Shown here: positions 46,336 through 56,349 of the stretch, piece by piece
Numbering within the stretch: the first letter of the stretch is position 1
Layout: each line of letters begins with the position of its first letter
DNA from: Isoetes taiwanensis
Lineage: Eukaryota > Streptophyta > Lycopodiopsida > Isoetales > Isoetaceae
NCBI GenBank assembly: GCA_021234155.1
Contig: JAJEKV010000005.1
Span: 14,295,257-14,359,256 of the forward strand
Length of the DNA: 64,000 nt
Direction: 5' to 3'
Notes under the pieces: model-generated
What the model saw: only the letters and a program-made list of their open reading frames with translations
Databases searched by the model: none
Told to the model about the DNA's origin: nothing
Position numbers and translations under genes: made by a program

Positions 46336-46429
46336 GGATACACACCTTGTTCATGGAAGTTCCTTGTAGACGACGTTGGTTGTAGTCTTGTTGGTGTTGG
46401 ACTCGTCAAGAAGGATCAGCACATCTTCT

Positions 46430-47930
46430 TTTTTTCGCACGCGTGTGAGTGCTGTATATAGTTGTCCGTGTGTGAAGACCTCGGTTCGCAGGTCGAGGAC
46501 TATTTTGTCGAGAGTAAGTCGAGGCGGTGGTTGTGGAATGTTGTCGAATATCGCGAGTTAGTAGTGGTAGTTGTCGTCGCAATGGATTGTCGGGGCCGGT
46601 TAATGCGGTTGGTGGAAGAAGTCGACTCGGGATATGGGGTGTATGTTTCCCACGTGCTGTGGTTGGCCTGTTAAAAGCTTGACAGTCATGAACTTAGCGT
46701 GCATTGAGCATACCATTACCCTGGCATTTTTCACGAGTCCTCTGTCTTTGTCTAATGTTTTTGTGATGTGGCATATGGTATTGGGCTTTAGTTGGAGTTA
46801 GGTGTTGTGGAAGCGGGGTGCTTGTAGCCGTTGAGGAAGTCTGTTGTCGCCATTGGATGGTCCTCGATGGTCTGCAGTGGTTTTACGTGAGCTTGTCGGC
46901 GGCTAAAGTAGCTTTTATGGTTTGCCAAGATCATTAAATGCGATTTGATGTTGAACTCCTCGTGGGGTTGTTCTTCGGAGATAAGAATGCTCTCTTCTAT
47001 ATGGCGGGGTTCTAGTAATATGTATGTGTCATCTGAGGGAAGTTGATGGCGTCTTCTATTTTGGTTGTTGTCTTGAATAGTGTTAGTGGAATGTCATTGA
47101 GTAAAGCGACCCTCTCCGATGTCATTGACGAATCGTATGAGTGCTGGGTCAGCTGCATTTCTTCTTGGTTCGTTGAGCTCTAGGACTTCGAAGTGGTTCC
47201 AGAGGTGGGAGGAGATGATGGATGCATTTATTGTTCTTGTTTTCCTCCTCGCGTCTCTGTCTAAAATGTCGCCGGCTGCTATAAATAGTTTTCCTCAGAA
47301 TGGGTGGCTATACACGTTATGTTACGTAGGAGGACGTCGATTGCCTCTATGGCTGCTTTGTTTGCCATGGGAAACTCATCCCATATGATTGCCGTTGCGG
47401 TGCTGATCAGTAGGGCCCTTGGGGAATGTGGGTCAAGTAGCGAATGGATTCCAATATTGTTGTCGATGATGGGTATTTGAAAGAGAGTGTCGCGGTTCTC
47501 CGTGGGTATTGCGGTGATGCTAATCTTAGTAGTGGCGCATGGTAGGATTATTTGGTTGAGTCCTTGTATGTAGAGACATATGGCATTTGAAATGCGTATG
47601 TTTTCGGTTCCGGCTTTCCATTACCTACGAAGATTGGGGCGGGGAACTATTGTTGTTGATAAGTTTGCATATGTATGTGTAGATCGAGTCTGGTTTTGGT
47701 TCATGGTCTCGACATGGTTGAGCTCTTTAAAGGTACTTCTAGTGGTCGGGAATTTCTTGAGCTCATTTTGTACTTCTTTGCATGGGATGTTGTGCGTGGC
47801 GGGGCCAAAGCTTGATGTTGGTTCCGTCTTTGGATTAAGATGTTGTTGATGGCGAGGAGGCTTTCATTGATGGCGGTGATTGGTTTTAAGGTATTGTTGT
47901 AGGAAGTCGGCTATCATGTGGTCTTGAAAT
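46430..47930 (-). pseudogene. Helitron helicase domain (Pif1-like), broken
   Basis: Minus-strand pieces: FQIPIIDNNIGIHSLL and IIWDEFPMANKAAIEAIDVL at about 47340-47440 (Walker B-type WDE); NASIISSHLWNHFEVLELNE at about 47170-47240, matching the ...NSxLWxxxxVLxLxxNMR stretch; and near the end TEVFTHGQLYTALTRVRKK at about 46440-46500, helicase motif VI. The Walker A site is not recognisable. The helicase would unwind DNA during rolling-circle transposition. Frameshifts separate all pieces. Confidence 0.8.
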
Positions 47931-48639
47931 GTTTCCCATAGTTGGAGTCTTGGTCGAGAATCTAGTATTAGTAATTGCGAATAGGAATAAATGCTTGTGG
48001 CGGAGTGCAAAGCATGAGATTGCTTCTGCATTCTTGTTATGGCTTGGTTCTTTGGTGCAATTAATCCCATGGCTGCCTTGGTTTCTTGATATGTTTTTGT
48101 CTTGTTTCTCGTCGTGAATTTTGAGCTCGTCCCATGATCGATGCGGCTTTGTGGAATAGGATCGAGTCTAAGGTAGAAAGGTTCTCCAATCTTTGGAAGT
48201 AGTAGCCCGTATTCTCTGATTAATTGCCCTCTTGTTCTTTAAGTGAATGATATTTTGGGTTGTGCTGCGGCTTTTGCTCTAGATGATCGGTGGGCTTGAG
48301 GACAATGCACGGTTTGTATGTAGTGGAAGTGTATTGTTTGTTGTACTTTCGATGTAGGTAGCGGGGTCAAATTTGGGAACAAGCGGGCGTAGGAAATATC
48401 ATCTAACGAGGGAGATTAGGTGTTTGTTGATGTGTTTTACGAAATAGTTTACATTGTGTCCTTCTAGATGTAGGGAAGGCACTTTCACGGAGGGTGTTTT
48501 TAGGTCATGTGGTAGGACATGATTCTCCATGTGGCTTCCATGGATGATAGATATCGTCTTGAGAAATATAATCTTGGATTTCATTTTTTGTCTTGTTGTG
48601 ATCACTAGTATCTGTCGTAATGGCCAGATGGTTTTGAAT

Positions 48640-49400
48640 AAAGGCGTGCTTGGCGTGTGCTTTACGCGATTGATGTAAAAATGGCGGTGTCAAAGCCTTT
48701 ATATATGTAGCCCGTAAAGGTATGCGAATATATGCCGCGGTCGATCGTCGTCAACATAGACATGGCGATCCATTTCTCTCAATAGAAATGGGATGTCGCG
48801 GAACAACGTTCCGCGTCTTCTTCGTTCGGCGTCGTATTATGCGTATCCCTTTTCATAGATGTGTGTCGTTGGGTTCAACGGTTTTGGGTAGTTAGCCAGC
48901 AGCATTTGTTGTTTTCCTTGAGGCAGCGCCTGGTGTGTCAATGGGATCATGTATTTTTCAACCCGGTGCTTTCTCACGAGTGCGGGATCCTTTGGTAGTT
49001 CGGCGGATATTAGATTATCGATCATGTCTATTGGGATTTCATGCTCTGTCTTTACAACGATGTGTCCATGGGGTAGTCCGTTTTGGAATTCAATGACATG
49101 CATCATGTAAGATATGGGTCGAAATCCTTTTCGGATAATGTTCTTTGCATGTTGGACTCTCTCGTGGCATGCTTTCGGACAACAACGATAGAATTGTCCG
49201 GATCGTTTTTGGCGAGGTGTAGTTTATGCTTTATTTACGGCGGTGGGTTGGTTGTCATAGTTATGAAGAAGCTCGGTCTTCCCTTGACCCTTCGGCGCAA
49301 GGCGTCTGCTACTTGGACGGCGCACCATTGTGCGGAGCCGGGAAGGATCTTTGGGAGAGTCTTATAATGCGGTTGTCATCCTGCGTCGTCGATGAAGTCA
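48640..49400 (-). pseudogene. Helitron replicase (HUH endonuclease) domain, broken
   Basis: On the minus strand: WCAVQVADALRRRVKGRPS then FFITMTTNPPP (about 49225-49330), the Rep motif 1 region; VIEFQNGLPHGHIVV (about 49040-49090) with the His-x-His metal-binding motif; IDMIDNLISAELPKDPALV next; YPKPLNPTTHIYEKGYA; and FTGYIYKGFDTA (about 48690-48715), the Tyr-containing motif 3. Residues read in different frames, so no product is expected. HUH endonucleases nick and join single-stranded DNA. Confidence 0.8.
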
Positions 49401-50107
49401 TCCTCATCTTTGTGTTAGATTTAAATTCGATAGCCCTCGATTCGCGATGTAGTTGAGGCAGCTCTTCTTGACTCTAGAGTACATGTCAACCCGGTACTCA
49501 CCCGCATAATCGGCCTAATTGTGGCGAGGCTCGTGAAGTAGTCTAGTTCGGTACCAGTCTATTTGGGACATTTTTTGGTCATTATGTGGCTGCCATCCTA
49601 ATGTGCCATGTGGGAAGAACAATGGGTATTGAAGTGGTTCATCACAGCGGGATCGAGGATACTTAGGAATACGAGGATTATGGTGCGTCTTTGCATCCGG
49701 ACCATTGCGATTAAGGGTTTTATAGTAATGCTATTGTTGGCATGGACAATAGCGGCTATTTCATCGATGTCGAGGTCTGCGAGTCTAAGTCTACCGTGGG
49801 CATGGGGTGTAATTCTTTTCTTGTTTTTCGGTTCACTAGCATTATGGATTGATGGCATTCAAGGCGTGGCAACTTACATAATCCATGTGAATGGCGGTTG
49901 CATATTAGCGGCAATAGTATGTCTCATTGAGTTGTGTATATGTACCAATGAAGGGTGCTTTCGTAGGTATGCTGCGGATAGGAGCCCGATGGTACGTCGA
50001 CCCATAATTACAACGAATGGCGGCATTTTGAGGTCCATGAAATCACCCTCCTCCGCCGAGGCGATGAAACAAAATAAATTATTTATGACCGCGACTTGTT
50101 AGAAAAC

Positions 50108-50640
50108 TCATGGATCGAGTAAAGTTGCTCTAGGGTTTTGCGGTAGAGGTTCAAGAGATGGCGATGAAGCGGCGACCATTGTTGCAACAAAATGACATGT
50201 TTTGGAGTTAAGTAAGTCAATGTGGCATATATTGCATTTTTTTCTCCACTTCAGTGGTTCGTGTCCTTCGGGCTTCATGTTTTGTTGCATCATATCTATT
50301 TGGTCTTGCCAGTGCCGAGCTGCAGTGTTCCAATTTGATGTGTTGACGGTAATGAGAGGACTTTGGTTATTTTGTTCCATGGAGGCCATACTTGATATGG
50401 CCTCCATGGAACAAAAACTCACATTTTATGACCTGAGTTGGTCTTTTGCTTGTTTATTGGACCAGGCGAGAATGGATCTATTGGACATCACGGTATACAT
50501 TTTTATTCTTTGAGGGTATGAATTTTCTTCGATCTTTTTTGGGCTTCATAGCCTCGACGGTATTTTCGACGTCTAAGGATCTTGGTTATTTCATCGTTAG
50601 GAAGGCCTTCTAGATTGGCTGGAGATAGCCTATTATAGAT
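50108..50640 (-). pseudogene. Helitron N-terminal region
   Basis: An open stretch 50108-50422 on the minus strand includes KCNICHIDLLNSKTCHFV, a Cys-pair motif similar to the N-terminal zinc-binding region of Helitron proteins. Upstream, 50505-50640 encodes basic RRRKYRRGYEAQKRSKK in another frame, again typical of Helitron N-termini. Assignment rests on position in front of the replicase motifs. Confidence 0.5.
50370..50416. other. Perfect 20-bp inverted repeat with 7-base loop
   Basis: Arms 50370-50389 (TTTTGTTCCATGGAGGCCAT) and 50397-50416 are exact complements around ACTTGAT. It lies inside the Helitron N-terminal region and produces a mirrored peptide stretch (SMEAISSMASMEQ). Confidence 0.9.
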
Positions 50641-53600
50641 ACGATGAAAAAATCGTCAATCAGATGTGATAAGGTTTTCTATTTATCAATCAAACATGGT
50701 GTTAAACATCACATTAATCGGATGTAGAATGATTTAGTACATATAGATTGGCTATGTATGGCTTGGTACCGTCGAATGTTTACTAAAACATCGCCAATTC
50801 CTATATTAGTGTCGGTTTTTATCAACAACACCATCGAAACTAGGATATAAATTAGTAAAACATTCTCACAACCTTAGCGATTATGCAAGCACACTTTTAG
50901 ACCCCAGCGTGGCCAAGGCCATGGCGACACCAAGTGAGGGCATTACTTGTCAGGGAGGCTTAAAAGTAATTTTTGTAGTAACCTTTGGCTTGCTAGGCTG
51001 CCAAAATCTATATGGAATAGGGTATGCTTCTATATGATGTCGATAATGTGTACCGCGGAATATCAATTTGGTAAATGGAATTAATATATCTGAGGATCTT
51101 TGTGTTATCACGAAGATACTATACTCATGATAAATAAATGTCTGCAATTTGGACCAATATAAAATGTGTTTGCTAACCTTGGGCGACCTCTTTTCTTTGT
51201 GTTTTTGGTTGTTGCTCTTCATCCTCAATGTCGGTTTTGTATTTTTTTTTCTTGTTTGAGTTTGAATGGCCATTCTGTTCCATTTTAATATGTGATTAGG
51301 GATATATCCTTTTGTATCAATAAGTTTAAAAGGATAGAAATGTCATACTCATAATAAATAAATATGTAGAGTTTGAACAAATCACGGGATTTATCTTGAC
51401 CTTGCATGCTTTTGTTTATTGTCTACTCTTGGACAATCGATCTGTTAAATTTAAACATTCTATTAGTAATATTATGTACATTGGTACATTCACCAAGATT
51501 TAGATTTGTGATTTGCACAGAAGCTTCAAGATCCATTATGGCAATTTTGCAATTTTTCAACTTCTTGTAATTAAATGATAAAAACATTATTTTAATTTAT
51601 CACGTTTTTAGAATATCAAATTTCATAATTGCTTACCTAGGAATCTTCTTGAGTTTTTTTTAGCATAGTACTTTTGTTGTAAACTTATGGTGTCCTAAAA
51701 CTTTTGTGGTCTCATTGCATATAGTATCACTTGAACCAAGCATAGGCAATCTATTAGAAGTTAAATGTTAGAAACCCTAGTGAAATAACAAAATGAAAAA
51801 TTAAACAAAATATGGGTATTAAATTGTGATAACCTTGGGCGACCGTTTCTTTTTTGCACTGGTTCATTTCGAGCATGTTGATCTTCACTATCATAACTCT
51901 CTAATGCTTGAACCCTAATAATGATTATAAAAAATCATCACGATATTAGATTAGTTTATTGTATTGTTTAGCGACTATAAAATGTTGTGATAGTCAATTT
52001 ATACAGGGGCCCGGTTAGGTGACATGTTGACCACTTGGTGGTATTTCCAATCTTGGTTTTATTTGAGCAAATTTGATCTTGGACAATACTCCCAGACACA
52101 ATATTCTCCAACTTCGTTGATTAATCTTTGCATGTGAAAGAACAAATATTAGAGCATATAATCTAGCAAAAGAGCTATGCGTATTAAGGAAAAGCTATAT
52201 GCATTGTTATTTCTTGCCATATGCAAGATCAAGGGCACAAAGCGGATCTTTTTTTCCATCAATGTGTATTCATATCTGCATGGGCAAGCGGCCCATCTCA
52301 AATTCTACTGAACATGCTCTTTTTTGCAGCCTCGCACCGCGGTTGCATGGTTGTATCGGATGGATCTTTGCATTATACTAACATGTTACATGGCGGATGG
52401 ATGCTTTCTGTTTGCGACCATGAGCGAGGGCTGGCTATAACAACGTAAAGATTGTTATAAATGAAGCGGGTTAGCCAACTCATGGGGATGAATTCCAACT
52501 GGTGCTAACATGTTCAATCTTTGCACAATATAACGAAAGATTGGCAAAGAAAAATTTGGGTAAAACTTCCGGACATTCTGAGGAACTCTGCTTTGGCCTA
52601 GTCGAGAAGCTCGCTCCTTTTCTGAGGAAGGCGAAATTGGGGGGGCTCTTTGTATCCAAATCGATCTGCCCGAAGCTATCAAGATGCATGGCGTAGCGAA
52701 TCGGGATAACTGCTTTGATATACAAGATGGCCAAAGCATAATGAGATTTTACGCTTGAATCTACGCAAAAACCCGCGAATATATGCTTTGAATCGGTATG
52801 CGGCGGCGTGTAACATAAAGGCGGCTCCATTTGCCTAATATTAGCCGGTTGAGATTGCCGGTTGAACTTAAAGACCCATGAACTAGAACACAAAAAGGAA
52901 TGCGGGGCCATGTTCACCTCTGTATGCCAATCAATTAACAAATATATACTCCAAAGCTGCTCCAAAGTTGCAATTTTAACACATTACAGCGACATCTGCT
53001 CGCATGAGTGCATTTCCGTAGTTGTATGCAAACTTGCTCAAATCGGTATAGCCAAAAAGCCAAAACCGGTGAAAGATGCTTTGGATTATATCTAAAAAAG
53101 CTATGAATGAAATATCTCGGCAACATCTACGGCTGTGATATCCGCGGAGAATACGCAATTTCGCGAAATATACGGCGTTTCCGGCAACATGCTTATGGCT
53201 CACGTTTACTTTTTGCTCCGCGAAGGCGGTAAAACCCAACAACGAGGGGCTGAGCGGGGGCAACACAAATGGGCTGTTGTATGCATCTTGCAACTTCTGT
53301 TTTTACGGTCGAACTTTCTCTTGTCTATTTAAACTTCATTTCTCAAAGGCTGCTGGACTGGCGGAATCCATTCATGGATTCATGGATTTCGATCCAAGGG
53401 ATGCTTTCTAATCTCTAGGCATCAATTTATAATTCGACCTGTAAATGCGATAGAGCCTTCTCCAAAATTTATACCTCTTGAATCTATTACCGGAAAATTG
53501 ATTTCCCGAAAGGATTACGAGGTCAATTTAAACAAAGCTGAGCTCGCATGTTTTGGCCCATTAAATGAAATGGGTTTCGCAGTCAAGGGCGCTTAATCTC

Positions 53601-54700
53601 TAGGTATAAAATCATAATTTCGACCTTTTCAAATCCATCGAGGGTTCCTCAAAATTTTCTAAGCATAGATGAAGTGCTCGCGTATTTTGAAGGCGATCAG
53701 CACAGATAATTTTCAATTCAAAGCTTTAAAAAGCTAAGATACTAAATTAAAATAGACATTGAACAGCCAGAGAGAACTTACGGAGGTTTTGTTTACCTTG
53801 GGCGCCGGCTTTGCAGAGTGATCTTGAGGAGTTACAAACACCATAACAAGCGTACAATTTGGGTTTCCTCGGTACCCGACCAAAAATTTGCAACTCCCTC
53901 ATGCCAAAATTGAAGTTGTTTGGGCCTTGCAGAATCAATTAATTGAGGCTATAAAAGTTAAATAGTTTGACAATTCAGCAAAAGATGCATTGGAATCAAA
54001 GGACTAAATGAGGCATAAGCGGAATTAGATGCGGTATCAAGGAAGAAGGAGACTGCAAAGGGAAAAACGGGGGAGCAAGGCCGGTATGAAATTTTCCAAA
54101 TTCTTGCCTCGGGGGCTTGATGCGGGTCCCTTACTAAGAAATGGGGCATCGTTGAATGCGTGTGTGTGGGTGTATGGGTTGCCCATGAAAACCATCACAC
54201 TAATAAAATTTGAGGCTGATGCGGTTGAGCTTAAGAACCACTTTGTTTCTGAGAATCGATGATCTTTCAAAACCTTCGTACTTGACCCATCACGAGGAAG
54301 CTTTAGAAACAGTGATTTTTCGCCCAATTAGAACATCTGACCCGCACACTTCAAAACCACCCGGCTGATTTCCCACCCAATTTCCATGATCAACACTAAA
54401 ATCACAAGCCCGAGCTCCTCATGTTTTGGCGATTTGATAGAAACAATTTAGATCAGGACAAAATTAAAAGCGGTCTTGGGCGGACTTAACAACTTACGGA
54501 GGGTTTTCGCGAGTCATAGAGGTCCGGCTTCGGTTGCTTGGCTCTGAGGGGAGTTCACGCAACCACCATACTAAAAGTTTAACAATTTGGCTTGCAATTC
54601 ATGGGGAACATGGCTTTACCTAGAGAATCGCGATGGCGATTCTATTTGAAGCAGTATGGGTGGTGGCGGATGAAGCGAGGCGGTATGCAGGTAAGGCCTT
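50641..54700. other. Unassigned region, mosaic of diverged repeats
   Basis: No gene recognised on either strand, despite ORFs up to 161 residues at 52480-52965. A passage around 53395-53580 (AATCTCTAGGCATCAATTTATAATTCGACC) reappears diverged at 53582-53760, and 53770-53930 (ACTTACGGAGG...) reappears at about 54490-54620. Base composition and CG-rich inserted words resemble the Helitron region. Confidence 0.4.
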
Positions 54701-54718
54701 CCTTTGCCCGGAAACAAA

Positions 54719-54902
54719 TGGGTGTGTAGGGAACAAAAAGTGACCTAAAGTCGGTATACATAATTCCAAAATACTTTTGTTGCCCCGGTTTTAGTAATCA
54801 TCCCAGCCTATGGGTGTGTAGTCGGGGGAACAAAAGAGGCGCCCTAAAAGTCCCGGTATATAATTCAAAATACTTTTATTCTTGGAGTTTTAGTAATCAT
54901 AT
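54719..54902. repeat. Two tandem copies of a 93-bp unit
   Basis: Unit 1 begins GGGTGTGTAGGGAACAAAA at 54719 and unit 2 begins GGGTGTGTAGTCGGGGGAA at about 54810. Both contain CGGTATA...TAATTC, AAAATACTTTT and GTTTTAGTAATCAT. Function unknown. Confidence 0.7.
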
Positions 54903-54914
54903 ATATAGAAGGAC

Positions 54915-56349
54915 AAGAAATTTAATGTGTCCCACGACACATTGTTCGGTCCTAGCAGCATGTTCTTACGGTCGCGAGAGCCACAATGGGTGCTCTAGGT
55001 AACCAAGTTCTCTTGAAAGTTCTTGTGATTCCTCTATATTCTTTAACATTCTATGTACTATATTTAGCATTCATGAAGGAATTCTCACAATTCTCTTAAA
55101 TTTTCTATTTTGATTGAGTGCTTACCCATGAGGCATTTTCTAAAACACTTTCTATTTTTAGGCTGAAGGCGTTTACCGAGCATCTAAAACTTTTTTTTTT
55201 CAAGATTTATATTGTACACCTTTATTATGGAAACATTTTAGAACATTCTATTGTGGCTCTTTTTGTAAAATCTTAAAAACTCATAAGATTTCATCAAGAT
55301 TTTCTTAGATTCCCTTAGATATTATGAAGATTCCACCTTAGATTCAACTAGATTTTAAAGAGATTCCTTAGACTTGTAAATATCTTCCTAGATTTCTCTT
55401 ACTATTTATGAGATTTCCTTAGATTCCCTTTAATTCTCCTGGATTCCCTTACATTCTAGAAATTTCTAGAACATGTGGGAACTTTATGGAACGATGCGAA
55501 ACTTTCAAAACATCCTAGAACTTTTCAGGAAGTATTTCCCTATTCATACATTCGAAGATTCCCCTACATTCCTAGAACTTATTAAGAACAATTTGGGACT
55601 TTTCGGAAGTATTCTCTTAGATTCCCCCTAGATTTATATATGTTCCCAAAACATTCTAGAATGATACGGAACTTTCTAGAACATTCTAGAAGATTTTTAG
55701 AACTTTCTAGAGCCTCGAACATTCCTAGAACTTTTCTTGAACTATCTAGAATGTTATATTCTATTTCATCTTAATTTTGAAACATAAAATTATTCATAGA
55801 ATTAATGCTTGGTTTTGGTGGTTAGAATGGGGTTGGAGTTAATGATTGGGGGTTGAATCCCCAATATAAAAATTTTAAAGTCTTTCCTTAAGGAATGAGA
55901 GAGCATTCAGCATGAGCCTTAGAATCTTAGACTTCGATCAGCGATCAACATCTTACCATATAAAAGCAATATGAGCATTAGGATCTAATACATAGAATTC
56001 CCAAAGCCATGTGGACGTAGGATATGTGCCAAACCACACAGTAGTAGGATCTCCGGATCGACGATAGTCAAGATCAACTTTGGACAGATAGATTACATAT
56101 ATTTTCAAAGCCATGCCGTGGGATGTGTCCCAAACTAACGTGAGCCGTGGGATCATAGGACCAGCAATCGGGGATCAAATCAACCTAGACCGTGGGATCA
56201 AACACATATGATGGTATACTGGGCTTCGCCAAAGCCAAAATAGAGCCGTGGGATATGTCCCAAAACCATGTGAGCGGTAGGATCTCAGAATCATGGAATG
56301 GGATTCAAGGAGGGACAAACATAAGAACATATATATGTTATGATGCAAG
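54915..56349. repeat. 1.4-kb repeat, unit A
   Basis: Starts with a block shared with 56355 onward (GTTCTTACGG, GTGCTCTAGGTAACCAA, TTCTTGTGATTCCTCTATATTC, TTTAGCATTCATGAAG), continues with an AT-rich section full of TTCTAGAAC and GATTCCCTTAGATT words (55290-55760), and ends with three diverged subunits of about 115 bp carrying CCGTGGGATGTGTCCCAAAC (55985-56345). No coding similarity found. Confidence 0.7.

Larger units (their letters stand above)
46340..50640 (-). mobile_element. Decayed Helitron (rolling-circle transposon)
   Basis: Minus-strand sequence carries, in order, an N-terminal region with a Cys-rich motif, a HUH replicase domain and a Pif1-like helicase domain, the layout of the plant Helitron Rep-Hel protein. 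The frame is broken at dozens of places. Helitron ends (TC...CTRR) were not found: the hairpin at 46240-46285 is a candidate for the 3' end and the 5' end may lie beyond 50640. Confidence 0.75.

Noticed and set aside
52480-52965. 161-residue minus-strand ORF as a gene
   Set aside because: No recognisable motif, low-complexity-like composition, overlapping ORFs on both strands; it looks like a chance ORF in unassigned DNA.
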